Shown piece after piece: positions 41,120 through 54,200 of a stretch of DNA of 64,000 nucleotides. The notes beneath the pieces were generated by a model. The model did not search any database, was not told where the DNA came from, and worked only from the letters and a program-made list of their open reading frames with translations. The stretch is taken from NCBI RefSeq assembly GCF_021018805.1, contig NC_086256.1, positions 10,296,032 to 10,360,031 on the forward strand, written 5' to 3'. This DNA is from Prinia subflava. Lineage: Eukaryota; Chordata; Aves; Passeriformes; Cisticolidae. The position numbers and the translations under genes are program-made. Each line of letters begins with the position of its first letter. Position 1 is the stretch's first letter.

Positions 41120-41470
41120 TTAGAAGAACCTGGCATGCATTAAACGTAAGCTCCATTAAAGCCCGTAAGGCCTTTTTTTATAACAAGATATAAATAAAAT
41201 ACATAACATTTGGACTCTTCATCTACATCGTCGTTTTGGAGCCTTCGGGGATTTTTTTTTCTAAGCTTTTCTTCACAACCAAGAATATGTTTTTTTAGAA
41301 TGCAAGCTTAGTTCCCAACATAATCCCAAGGCTTGGAAAGTTGGAACATTAATTTAAAAAACAATTATGCAAAAAAATGGGCAACATTTTGCAATAACTA
41401 TGCATTAACAATTTTGATCTAAACTTGAGTTCAATGCACAGGAAGCAATAAAGTCTGTAGAAAGAGGTAA
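41120..41470. promoter_or_regulatory. Candidate conserved non-coding element (homeobox/POU/SOX-like motifs)
   Basis: An AT-rich, repeat-free stretch dense in homeodomain cores (ATTAAAC, ATTAATTTA, GCATTAA), an octamer-like ATTATGCAAA (41364-41373), ATGCATTAACAATTTTGATC (41400-41419, a POU-like plus SOX-like pair), and the clean CATCGTCGTTTTGGAGCCTTCGG with preserved CpGs. This texture is typical of vertebrate developmental enhancers. Conservation is not shown by the window itself. Confidence 0.25.
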
Positions 41471-41986
41471 ATTCATGCCAAATAAAAACAGTCCTTGAAA
41501 GATTCACAATGTGCTGGTTAAAGATAAGTAGGAAAAAAAATATAGTTGTTACAGAGAGCTCTACATTTTTGATGACACTTCACAGGTGGCCAGGCAATAT
41601 ATCTTCAGGGCTAAAAAACTCAGTAACTACTACACTGATTTCTAATTCTTTTGACCCTTGCAGAGGCATTAATAAATGGCACTTTAATAAATGTATCTTC
41701 AGCCAGAGAACATCTACTCTTCAGGAGGTAGAAGAGAGGAATAATATCATATCAATGTTTCCATTGCAATTCAAGACTTCTGTGAAGAACTCCAAAATAT
41801 GGAGTCATCCAATTAACTGCAAACTTGAGGTTTGCATCTCCCTTCTCAGTGAGTTAGGAGCAGGACTATTCTTTAGGCACACTCAACAGCAAAGCATCAG
41901 TTTTGACTGAAATAAGGGACTACACTGTTGTACTTTCATCATGAGAGCTCAAAAATGAGAAGGAATTTAACTGCAAAATTCACAAG

Positions 41987-42038
41987 GTAACTTCTCTTTA
42001 GAGAGAGCACTGGGCCAGAAGAGTAACTTCTCTTTAGA
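41987..42038. repeat. Two-copy direct repeat, 36 bp period
   Basis: GTAACTTCTCTTTAGA is found at 41987-42002 and 42023-42038, identical over 16 bases with 20 bases between them. Probably a local duplication. Confidence 0.9.
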
Positions 42039-45000
42039 AGTTATTCAGTAATGAAAAGTCAACCCTCCAACTCTTCTGAAATGTTCCTTTTTTTTCCCTT
42101 CAAACCACTCATTTAATTTCTTTAGGCTATAAAATCAGCTGAATTCCCGGGGGAAAATCAACATTTTTATATCTATATTCCCACGTGATAATGGCAACTA
42201 TTACCAATTTTGGTCAAATGCAAAATTCTAGTGGAATCTAGTTCAGAAATGTGCCTCCAACTCAGGAAGAAACAACAATCTTGTTAATACCTAATGTGAA
42301 CAGAACTAATGGCTAAACATGCTTGTGCTTCTGCTTTTCTGTTAGAGGAACAAGACATGAAGAATGAAAGAATGCTTATACTAGGAAAATCATCTGTACA
42401 ACAGAGTACCCCTAAAAAAATGAGGATAAAGTTGGAGAATTAAAGCATAAAATGCTTCATTCAGACCAAGTCAAATGTAGGCAAGGTGTCTGCATGTGGT
42501 ACTCCAGTCTCTACAAAGTGCAAGAAGCTTGGGTTCAAAAATACCTACTTTTCTAATATTTTTTTTAATCAGCTGTAAGTTTTAATTGTCATGTCCAACT
42601 GAATATGTTTTCTCAGAGATTAAGTACTGCTCATGCCAAGAAAGCCAATGTAAAAGAAAAAAGCTATGCAAGAAAAGAGCATGTATAAAAAGAGAGATTT
42701 TCTCCCAATAACATTATGAAATTCCAACTTTTGCAGGCCTGAAAACTCAACATTTTCACTGGAGATGAATGACCTCTGCCCCATGAGACTACTGAACAAC
42801 TGCTGAGCAGCACTGAACCATGGCTTTTCCCAGGAGCACCGACACAAAAGAAAACATCCAAATAAAACCAAGTACAAGAACAGTTAATCATTGCACAATA
42901 CATCCATTAGCATTGGTGGTCTGGACAAAGACTTAATTCCTTTGTCACTGAATGTGTCACCAGTTCCAGACATCCTTCCAGTATCAAGTGAAAATACAAC
43001 GTCTCCTGGCCAGTAGTTCATATTACATTTGATAAAAATGTAACATTTCAAACATGTTCTTAATATTCCCTTATCACCATTGGAAAGCAATTGCTTCTTA
43101 GTGTCTTGATGGGAGGGAAATTGTGAGATGGTGGCAACAGAATCACTCTCTAAGAAATAACTATCACCTTCAAAGACAAACTGATTCAGGGCCAACAAAG
43201 CAGCCTCCTTGCTCAAAACAGCTGAGGAGGAACAAAGGTGGAAGTGAAGATCTATAATTACTGCTAAGCAGTGACACAATTACTGACTAAATGCATGGAA
43301 GAGATATTACACTGATCGTGTCTGTTTAGTTTTTTAGTGTATGTTGTGCCATATGTTTTTACTTAAGTTCAAAATAAAACTGCAGCAACTCTCCCATCCT
43401 CATTACACAGAGAGGATGCCAGATACTAGCTACTCTTTCTTATGAAAGCCCTTTATATTCTTCAAACCACATGTACTGAGAAATTCTATTAATAGTCAGG
43501 TATTTCTCCGGTCTTGTTTGTTGCCCTTCTCCAAATAACTCCTTCCTTTTGCTTTAGCTACAGAGGTAAATTTGGGGAGGAGGCCCTCTGGGATTAATAA
43601 TCTTACTAACACTATAAACAATTTTTCCATTGCTTATCCATTGACAAATTTAACCCTGAGAGCAGTGCACATGCTAGAGAATCTCTGCAACTATGTGGAG
43701 AGCATAGGCTTATTCATACCTCCATAATTACACTGATCAAAGCACTGCTAGAAAAGAGTGCAAATCCAAAAGAAATTTCAATTTAGATTTAAAAAAAACC
43801 CTCCATGTGGCTCGTTTAAGAACTCAAGACTGCAGCAGTCTCTCTGCTCTTCACAGAAAAAAGTTGCAACAACTGACTTGGTGGGTGCTGGGAAAGAATT
43901 CCTACAAGCAAATTACATCCTTGCAAATGGTGAAACATGGGAGGCACTCCAAAATCCTAGTTAATGCCAAAACAATAGCCTGGGACACAGGAGGGTGCTT
44001 GGTAGCTGGAGCTGTCCCCCACAGGAACTCTTGACATTTGAAGCTTTTAGAGTTCCAACTTCTTGTTACAGTTTGATCTTCTCGACAACTGTGAGAGTTG
44101 ACCAATTTCATCGTGTTCCTCACGTTGGCTATAAACACACCAGTAAACAAACTGGCAGCAGGGCATGGGCCCGCACAGTCCTACACCAGTCCACACTATT
44201 GAAGTGTTAGCACAGTCCCAGATGTGCTCACCAGGGCCAACAAACATCCTCCTCTACAATTCTCACGCATTCACAGGCTAATACAGGCCAGTGACCTTTC
44301 TTGATAGGAAGCCTGGACATAGCCACTCTATTTTTGTGGGGGCCAGGGAGTTAATCTGTTTGAACAATGAGCTCAACAGCATTCACGACCACAGGACAAC
44401 AGCTTTATTTATTAATAGAGACGGAGTCATCGTTTCCAAGCACTTCAGAGTGGCCCATCCCGTTTCCAGACTCTGTCAAATCCCACAGTAGGAGACAAGT
44501 TTGATGTGGCAGACAATGTCAGTTTTTAAAAGTAAGTACAGCCAAACATGACACTGGCCTGTTTGTCAACACAGCCATTCCTCATTTAGAAAATCTTGAT
44601 CCAGACTCTGAAATATAATCTCATAGGTTCACAGCCAGCTGCAGAAGTCACTGGGCAAAACCTACACCCACTGTTACATGAATGGCCAAACCAGATACTG
44701 ATAGTGACCATTTATGGTGTCAAAACATGATCACATCTCTTCAAACCTATTATTTCCCCTATTCTCTGCACACAGAGGAAGCCAGAGTTTCCACAAGGTC
44801 TACAGATACCTGTGATGAGTGCAACATCTTCAACCTGCTGGATCAGCTCCAACACTGCTGACAGCTCTCTCCTCTGCTTTTGTCCCAGGTTGCTGGGCAT
44901 TGTGATCAAGTAATTAGGACCAATCCTTGGTCCAGACCTTTGGTGAACAGAGTCAACAACTACAACATATACTAAAACTCCGCCCATTTAACATAGGTTA

Positions 45001-46429
45001 AGAAAAAGGTACAACAGCTGCTCTTAAGTTCATCTATTTCTAATACCTAGTTGAGGACTCTGAGAACCACTGTTTCAAAGTTCGCACAAGACTTCATAGT
45101 GCACACCTCATCTCAGAAACCCCTGCTCATAAAGCAGCAGAGTTGCCACCTGCTTATTCTGTGCCTCTTTCATAGCATGCAAATAATCACTAAGGCTGTT
45201 AAATGACAATAGCAGCAGTTTCCCATCGGACACGGAATGTGCAGCATTCTACTGCAATAGTCCATTTCACAACCAGCAGCATTCAGGGGAAAGTCTAAAA
45301 ACTTCCATATTCAGGACCATATTCACCTTGAGGGCTTCTAAACACAAATACACTTGCCAAGAATGGAGCACTCTGTCCATAAAACCTCCTTGCCTGGGCT
45401 AATGGCCAAATCAGAAAATGGAGTGAAGGAGCAAGAAATCTTTCACAAAGAAACACTGTTAAACTTTCTATGTTGTACTGAGTACTTTTAAGCTTCTGGA
45501 GATAGGAGAACTGTCTTTACAATCAGATTCTCATTGAAGAAAATTAAAATCTCTGATGGACTGTGTCAAAATGATCAGCATACTGCCATCTCCTTGATAT
45601 GATCACCTTTAAAGAGCAGGAGTCCTGCCCTGAAAATTTCTGAACCATTTCTACTCTTTTACATGTAATTTATAGAGACTTGTTATTTCAAATTAGTGCA
45701 GCCCAGTAGACAATACGCTTCAAAAGCTGCTTTCCCCGAAATATTGCAAGACTCATTCTTGTAATCTTAGAACTGTCCTTTCTTGGACCAGTAAACACAA
45801 AGTGATAGATAAAAAACTACTCCATTCAGTTTTTTTTCAGAGACCAGGCAAAGCAAGACTTAGGTAAGAATAGAAACTTTAACAAGAGAAAGCAGAAATG
45901 GTGGATTAGCTTCCAAGCTGCTAAGAATCCCTTGATTTCATAACTGTAGCACTTTCAAGCTACCACAGATTAGTTTCTAGAAGTCCCTTGGAACATGCAG
46001 CATTACTGCAAGCGAGCTCAATCCTGTAGCTGTATTTCACACACAAAAAATGCAAACCCAAAAAGACCTAAACAAACAAAAAGCCATTTTGCACTTGGAC
46101 TAGATCACAGTGACATAAAACCAGCAGGTGATATTCCCCATAGATCTAAGCAAGGTCTTCCTATTCCCATCTCAGCTGCAGTCAGTGTCTGTAACACCAA
46201 CCACCTTTCCCAGTGTGATGTACATCAGAAATCCCAGCTGGGGATTAAGATCCCATGGGGCTGCCTAACACACAGAGCAGAGCTCCTGCCCCGGCTGGTT
46301 CAACACAGCCATGTCTCTCTACACTTTCTCAGCCATTCTGACTGCTCCTTTTCCCATGCACATCCCAGCTCTGAGAGTCTTCACCTTGCACCAGCAAGTG
46401 ACTGAGCTCCACGCTGCCTGCCTGCATCG

Positions 46430-46990
46430 TTTGTTTGGGTATCATTAGATTGCCCTGACTGAAAGCCCTAATGAGGTGCTGATCCCATCATCCAATCGTT
46501 CGTCTGAGCTCAAATGCATCCCATGGGACAGCCAGAAAAGACTGATGCAAGAATTCCAAGTGATGTGTAACATGAAAGGGCGCTTTTCGCATCGCTAGGA
46601 CTCACAGCCTGTCAGCACGGCCATTAGAAATCCGGGGCTACACAGATTTATAATTCAACCCTCCCACACACACAACTTGCTCCAGACTGAAATTTGGCAC
46701 AAAATTCAGTCCCAGGAGGGTGTTAAAAAAATAACCTATTCAACAGTTTCCATCTCATGGCTACAGCTCACAGCCATTTAAATAATGGCAATTTCTCATT
46801 TGTCTTTTTAACCGAGGAAATCCAGTATAAAACACTAGATTTACATAACATTGCAGTGGTGATACAAGCTGGCAACAAACCCAAAGAGAAGGCTGCCAGA
46901 GCCGTTCTGTCATTCTCTTTGGGAGAATTTCTCCATTTGGATTCAGTTTAATGGAATGATTTTTATTAGGTCTAGCTGACATCACACGTA
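46430..46990. promoter_or_regulatory. Candidate conserved non-coding region
   Basis: Two repeat-free blocks (46430-46690 and 46750-46990) contain AT-rich cores (TTTATAATTC, CATTTAAATAATGG, TTTTTATTAGG), TAATGAGGTGCTGATCCCATC and several retained CpGs (AATCGTTCGTCTGAG, GGGCGCTTTTCGCATCGC). The mix resembles vertebrate enhancers. The frames crossing it show no protein family. Confidence 0.22.
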
Positions 46991-48189
46991 ACCTGCAAAT
47001 CCCACCTCCACACTGGCCAGGCACCTTGCCCTAGCTTTGTACACCTCGTGTGCTGGTTAGCAGGGGACAAGGCCTCCTGTGGTCACAGCAGCCTCCCACT
47101 TGTGCTGCCACTGTCAGTTCTTTGCTGCAAACTCTGCTGGCTGATTTAGAGGACAGCAATTAGCTTCCTATTGAGCTGCAAAGGACTGACTGGACAAGGC
47201 ATGGACAAAACAAAGAAGGGAACTGATGCAAGCCAAAAGCAATTTGTCAGTAGAGCCTTTGATTTAGTCAGAGATTGTTTGGACAACTACCACACCTGCT
47301 TCCAGGGAGAGACATAGAGCCAAGCTTTCCGTGGCTGCAGCTCTTTCTCCACCAGGTATTTTAATTCCTACAGGATTATCTGTAATCTTGAGTTGGTCAG
47401 TGGAGAAAAAAATCCTCCAAGTTGACTCAATGCCACAAAAACTTCTTAAAATACACAGGACTTCAGATAGTCTGCAGCAAATCACTGCAGTGAGCACAAG
47501 CCTTCTGCTCCACCACCACTTGTGACAGCTCATATGGGACAGGTAGGAGCTTGTCACCCCAAAACAAATCATCTTCTGGGTGGCTATTGGCCCCCATCTC
47601 ATCCACCAGCCACCACTCCTGCTTTCCCACAGCACACCTGAGACACAGCCCCTGCTGTCTCAGTCTAGCTGGAGAATAGGGTATATTAAAATTTTCATCA
47701 AAGCATCTGAACACTTTCTTTGCTTGTTATATAAGTAAATAAGTAGCCCAACTATAAAATTCTATGAGAAGAAAATGGAGATTTGTATCAGTGGTCAAGC
47801 CCAAGGCATCTTTCCTGTTCTTTAGAGAATTACTGACTAAAGGTACTTCAAACCAGTTTGAACTCTCTGCTGCTGCCAGCAAAGCTGCTACAAGGTCCTC
47901 TGTCAGTCAATGTCAAAATGCTTCTTCAAGAATGCAGTCATTGGTCTAAATTGCCATTGTTGCACTGACCCTCACATGTACTAAACCATCTTCCCTAAGG
48001 CCAGCCTCTGAGGTCCATGGTCCAGCTGTAAAAACTCTTCCACATTTCTGAGAACTACATATACAATAATTCTCTCAAACAGGGGAAATAAACTGAGCCC
48101 AAAGGACCACCTGAGTTTTCAAAACAGAAAAGAAAATGGGGCAAGTATCTGTAGAACCACCTTCTCCAACAGCAGCAGTTTTCTCATAC

Positions 48190-48284
48190 CTTGTCCTTTA
48201 ATTCCAAAGGGGGGTACAAAGTCCCTGATACGTGCCCATTTCCTGAAGGAATCATCCAAGAACATTGGTGCCGGCTTCGAGAAC
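48190..48284 (-). CDS. ST3GAL3: ST3GAL3 internal coding exon (stem to start of catalytic domain)
   Basis: Partial exon of beta-galactoside alpha-2,3-sialyltransferase 3, a Golgi type II membrane enzyme of family GT29 that moves sialic acid from CMP-Neu5Ac to the 3-OH of terminal galactose, mainly on type 1 and type 2 chains. Read on the minus strand, a TTTTCTCAG acceptor is followed by one base that finishes an Arg codon, then 31 codons beginning FSKPAPMFLDDSFRKWARIR and ending PPFGIKGQ, then one G before a GTATGA donor. It is 95 bp. This is the conserved stretch just before the sialylmotifs and corresponds to about residues 102-132 of the human protein as I recall it. The final G joins the AT that opens the next exon to give Asp, so the phase is right. 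It is the most 5' exon of the gene that I can find in the window. Confidence 0.96.
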
Positions 48285-51200
48285 CTGAGAAAATCAAAAT
48301 GAGAAAGAAATTAACTCCTGAACAAGGAAGGATAAACTTCTGCAGGAATGTTGAGAGAATCCATACCTAAGTGCTGATTCTACATTGTCACTGGCAACAG
48401 ATTAATGTGGAAGATTTTACTTTTACCCAAAGATAACTGCAGTGAAATCCTGCCAAAATTTATGCCACAAGGACACCCAAATCACTCAAGTTGTGAACCT
48501 AGCAATCATTTCCACTGAACAATTTAAACTGCCTCAGTACTGTTTGGCTATTGATTCAACTACAATAAATTGTAAATTGCAAGCAGGGTTTAGGCAGTTT
48601 AACTTCCAGCTTTTTGAGCCCAAGCCAGGTTATGTGCTGTCTGTGTGAGTGTGTGAGGAGTCTGCTTTGGCTTCACTTGTGCACATACACAGCAGCAATC
48701 ATCACACAGGCAAGAAAGAAAACAGTTCAGGAGATCATGAAGCAGCCTGTAGTTTACAGAGAAAGGAAATGGAAATTCAGTGCCTTCTTCTGCATTCATT
48801 AACATATAAATGCTTCAAGAGAGGTCCCTGCCAAACCAAACAGTTATGATCTATCCAGAATCCCTTACAAAAGAGAGACCTAGTCCTTCTTAACTATATC
48901 ATTATGGAAATACATTATCCTAATTATACTCTCAACACACAAACACAGTAGCTAGTAAAAATTTGTCTCTTCTAGAAATAATTACTACAGTGGCCAGAGA
49001 AAAGGAAACAATTAGCAAATACAGAAACATTAACTTCCATATGGGACCATTTCTGAGTGTATCAAGTATACTAGAAAGCATGCTAATACTATTAGAAATC
49101 TGTTCATTCCATCATATCAAAACAGTAGCAGAGATGTTCTGGATCAAAATCAATCCCACCATGAAAAGGAATGTACTCCATGTTCAGAGAAAACACCTCC
49201 ACTCCAGAGCCAGGTACATGCCCCTGAAACAGATCCAGCTTGGCCAACCTACACACGGGAGAAGGACAGATGTAACCCATGGGTTCAGCTCTCCCTTGAG
49301 GCTGTCTCTGTACTCAGCCTGGAACTCTTACAGCAATCAGATAACCTTTGCACTTGAACTACCTGATTTAGGATAAACTCATCTATGCTATGGCACAGCC
49401 AGGTATAGAGCAGTAATTTCAAATAGCAGCACAGTGAGGAAAGGCTGGAATAAAATCTAAATTATAACTGATCAAAGTGAAGTCCTCTCATAGATGCCTA
49501 CTAAATCACAGATGCAGAAATCTATCAAAAGGGGAAAGAGACCAAGAGAATTTAACAAAACAAGACTTAGATTCACCCATGCATACTGCTTCACATCCAC
49601 TCATGCAATCTTTAATAAGATCATTTATAACCATAAAAGCAAGATGCACAGATGACATGGCTGATCGAGAAGGAAAGGAATGTTTTTCCAGAGCTGAGAA
49701 TAGAAAAGCATATATATAACTTTATCTAGGAAAAGGTGGAGGAGGTATGTTAGATATATTACAGTTTCTGAAGCTTTTAAGTAAAAACACCCCACAGGCC
49801 TATTTAAAAACAAATAGAGAAAATACAGCATTAACTGTAACACATTTACTCTGAAAATCTCCTAAAAACTTCAATAACCTGACAAATTAATTCAATGTTC
49901 TCTCACCCATCTTGGTGCACCAAAATATAATTATTATTTTTCCCTGGGGGGTCACCAGGGACTTATCCCCACCTCCTTCCAAGATCAGCAGGAGGAATCT
50001 CTGCAGGACTGTCATGCAATACAAGAGCTCTTATAAGCTGAAGAGCTACAGCATAGATGTTCACAGCCCTTCCTTTACAGCCACCCCTTGAACCCAGTAG
50101 CAGCCAGGTCCCACAGAGTGGTCCCTGTTCTCCACATGCAGCAGCTGCAGTGAGGGATGACAGCACTGCCTGGGGCTCACCAGCACCTTGGGGCTGCTTT
50201 GTAAGGTCACCAAGCTGCTCTGCTTGCTGCTGTGACATGCAGTCTCCAGGAAAAACTTGGATGCTTTACAAAATGCATATATGAGCAGCTTTTATTCTCT
50301 TCTCAAGAAACAAGGGGATTCAAGAGGTGCAGTGTAAATATAACCTTTGCCAGCTCAGTTCACCTGCTCAAAAGCACTGCATGAGAAGAAAGTACAGGGT
50401 ATAAATTAGGGCCATACATGCAAATAACTGGCCTGTTGCAAGTGATACACCTGGAAAAGACAATTTACAGTAGTCTGATGGGGAGTAAGGAGTGCCTCTC
50501 CCTAATGTAGATTCTCATTTACAAGGTAAAACCAGGAGGGAAGACAGATCCTTCTAAGACTCCCTTGACCTCACGAGAGTTCCTGAAATCAGCTGAAGCT
50601 CAAGGCATGACTGATGTAATGCTCTATGGTATTGTTTCTGCACGTGACTAACAGGACACCAAAGTGGTGCCAAAGAAAGTGTAAAATGATCATTGCCTTT
50701 TTATTATATTTGCTACAAGTAAATGTAGGGGTTTTTCTAGCAAAGAACACAATAGCCTTAGACTAGCTACTATTATTTGGTATTTAGTATTTAATACTCC
50801 TGTATACAGGGCCAGGAAATGGACTTTTAACTCATACTTTTGCTTCATTTAAGAAGGAGGAAGAACAGCTTTGGGGAAATATTATATCCATAGGGGAAAA
50901 AAGGGAGCAAGTTAGAAGATATTTTGCTCCCATAAATCTTGAAAGTAATTCCGTTTTGGAAATATTAAGAAATTATGAATGCTGTAAGCTCATGTGCTTT
51001 GCCACCTCAATAAATCAGAGCAAGCCAGAACTGCTGTCCAGCAGTGACAGGGAAATGCTGTCTGCCAGACTCTCCAGGAGCGTGGCTGTTCTGTCTCAGC
51101 TCTGAACTGCATCTGGCATATTCCAGGGCCCTTCAGAAGAATCAGGATTTGCCTCCAACAGGCCATGGGACTGCTCTCTGCAGAGCACCTAAAATACATT

Positions 51201-53849
51201 CCAAGGAATGCATGGGAATTTGTCAAACAGAAAAAGCAAAGGTTTCCGAATGATGTTAAAACTCTGCATGTACTGAGCAGCTTGGTAGGGGATGCTGCAC
51301 TTTGCCTGTCACAGCTGCCTAAAGGCAGATTGGCTTCACTGGCAACCATAGCTCCAGACACAAAACAGGTTTAGCTCCTTCAGAAAATGGTGCAGAAAGC
51401 GAAACTTTCCATTTTTCAGATTTAAATTTTAAGCACATCCCCTCTACTCCACCCCAAATTCCAGAACAGGCATAATGCAATCTCATTGCACGTGACAGCC
51501 TGAAAAGTTGAGGAATTTGGCTTCTTGTGGCACACACTTATGACCTGTGGAATTTGAGAGAGAAATGCCAAGCATCTGCAATCTCCAGTTTGAACAGCAT
51601 ACCCTGCTAAAATACAAATGACATCCAAATGGACTAAATGCTTGACATGATAATTGTGAGGTACAAAACAAATCTCTCCCAGTTCTCAAGACTGAATTCC
51701 TTATACAAAGACATTAATAAAGTCTCTAACAATTTGTCACCACGCACAGCAAAAGGAAGCGAGTGTTCTGCCAGAAACTGTTCTTAAACAGGAATCTATA
51801 ATCACACAAAAATGTGATATATATTTGTGCCTATGGGACTCTGGCTTATGTGACAAAACATTAAATTTCCAGTTTTTTCCTCCCTGACAAGAAGAGTTGT
51901 GACCCTGAACCATTTCTAAAGGTTGAGTTAGCCTGCCAGAAGCTCCCCAGCCAAGTTTTTTGGCCATTCCAATTTGTGTCTGATACTGAGACCACTTCAC
52001 AGCTACTCCTCTTTAATGAGCACCGAGGTGCTCAGCATAAGCAGCTCTAACTTCCCAAAGCATCTTGCAGTCACCATGCAAGGTAGCTATGGGAGAATTT
52101 CAGACATTGAATCTTCACTAGAATCTGCTCCCTTCTCCTCATCTGCAGATTTCCAGGCAATTAATATACAAATGTGTAGAAGAGAAAAAGCTACATGTCA
52201 GAGAAAGTAAAATAAAGAAACTGATTTATGTGTCTTTGGCTTTAACGAGGAGGGACGAAGAAAAGGTCAAGTTCCTGAATGAGTAAAGGAGAAGGCACCA
52301 CATTTCTAAGGAACCACGACACTAAGGAAAGGCAGACTGGCAGCCACTAAGCTCCACTGTGAGCTTATAGTTCAGATATTCCTTTTTAAAACATCCTCCT
52401 TTACGCTGACCAGCGCTCTTGTTTATTCTTTAATTAAGGAGAATCAGTAGTACTAGAAAACTGAAAGTTGAAAGGAAAAAAAAGCCCAAACAGTGCTAGA
52501 ACCTAATGCTCTGCAAAATCTGCATGCTGCATTTGTAAAAGGGCAGGAACACAGGAACAGTTTCTTTCTCTTTTTTTAAACCACACAAATAAATTATTTA
52601 TTTGTTCTGGCATGACTTCTATCTTCTGTTTGCTGATGATCAAAAGCATCCATGGTTAGACAGAAGGCACAAAATCCACCAGTGTTATTAATTAAATACA
52701 AACTGAGGCCCTTGAGTGCTGAATCATTAGCCCTGACACAGGCATTTATGGAGAGAGAAAATCTAAACTAACCTTTTCCTTTTTCCTTACTAGACCTAGA
52801 TGTATGCTGTCTCCCCTGCCCCCTTCTCTGGGGAGCAGCATGGTGTGATGGCATAGGAATGAGGAGGTTTGTGACATCCCGATTTTACATTTCTTATTGA
52901 TATTAATCCTCTGCCAAAAACCCAAGCAGCTCAAAGATTCCTCAAGGAGCTGAAAAATTTAAGAAATTGCATTAATAAGGATTAATCCCATCCTACAACC
53001 AACATACTACTTTTCCTATATCAGCAAATGAGCCCCCAGAAAAAAAGATGGCCACAAGAAGAATATCTTGAACAGCAGAGATCAGGCCAAAAATTAAATT
53101 GATCTTAACAAACTGTAGAAGTCTAAAATAAAATAATATGGTGAAGACAACTTAGCACTGAGGAATGGTTGGTCAGAGCACCTTACCAGTGCCATTTGAG
53201 ACCACCTGAGTCTTTTGGAGGAGAGTGTGAGTCACAGATGCCCACCCATCTTCTCCCATGCTCTTTGTGCCTACAGACCCTTGAGTGTCTCTTTCAGGTT
53301 GCAAAGGTCTCAGCTGCTTGGCCACCCCCCATACCAACACCACTGAATTCTGCAGCAGTACCACAGTGCTCTGCAGAAAATGTCACCAACACTCCAAAAA
53401 GATGACTTTGAATGGGCTTAATTCCATAAGCAAAGGGCAGGTAAAATCAACTGAACCAAAACCCCAGAGACCACGATGCAGTTATCCCTGCCTACTTCCC
53501 TGGGAATGATTGCTCTGTGCCTTTGAGGCACTCTGGAACATCTTCAGCCTTCTTGCCCTCTGCTCTGCATCACCTAGGAGGTTGTTTAAACTCATCAGTG
53601 CAGACCTTTTCTCATTGTCTTCTCATTGCTCTATTTAGAGCTGGACCAGCTGCTCTACAAGACGTATCTTAAAAGGCCCCATTCTCTGTGCTGTGGTTCA
53701 TACAAAGAACATTGTTACACTCTTGCTAGAAAGATAAACATCCTATCATGAATGAAAAATGTAACTATTACAGCTGTAAAACTTGTTAAAAACTCTACTT
53801 TATTCAATTCATTTACTCTACTTTATTTCTTTTTTATCAGAAAGCATCA

Positions 53850-54200
53850 ACTCAAGGACCAGGTCCAATTCTGGGCCTCATGTGAAAAACATGAACAAAC
53901 TGAAAAAAGGCCACAGGAGACTCTGAAAAAGAGCTAAGGTCTAGAAAACATGGTGTCCGAGGAAAGCTAGAAAAAAATTTACTTTGTTTAGTTTTAAAAA
54001 AATGGAAGAGGACATGATAAGCCATTAAATATTACAAGGCTGCTGCAAAAGAGAAAGACAGAATCTCTATATCCCTGGTAAAGAGAAGTAGTAACATCAG
54101 TCCTAAAACACAGCGAAGAAAACTTAATCACTAAAAAATGTTTCTTATGCTTGGGATCATTACACATTAAAATCTACTGTCTGGAAATGGGTTACAGAAC
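53850..54200 (+). mobile_element. Ancient CR1 LINE fragment (CR1-L-like)
   Basis: Degraded plus-oriented CR1 3' region. Recognisable pieces are CAATTCTGGGCCTCATGTGA, AAGGTCTAGAAAACATGGTG, AGGAAAGCTAG, a block like TTGTTTAGTTT and GAGGACATGATAAGCC. These follow the order of the CR1-L consensus as remembered (PNSGPH, GLENM, FSLEKR, RGDMI). It is heavily diverged, so boundaries are rough. Confidence 0.75.

Larger units (their letters stand above)
35899..48189 (-). other. ST3GAL3: ST3GAL3 intron (12.3 kb)
   Basis: Intron between the exon ending GIKGQ and the NLIKAIL exon, with donor GTATGA and acceptor CTCCCCAG. It contains a 9-bp stem hairpin at 37762-37785, a plus-oriented CR1 at about 40045-40576, a 36-bp-period duplication at 41987-42038 and stretches at about 41120-41470, 46430-46690 and 46750-46990 that read like conserved regulatory elements. 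No other exon is recognised. Confidence 0.85.

Noticed and set aside
44712..44987. Minus-strand 91-codon frame that looks partly protein-like (ELSAVLELIQQVEDVALITG)
   Set aside because: No recognisable family and no consistent splice sites. A decayed retroelement was considered but no pol motif is present.
48963..49376. Plus-strand 137-codon frame
   Set aside because: AT-rich codons and no domain; adjacent frames on the same strand look equally plausible, which argues for chance.
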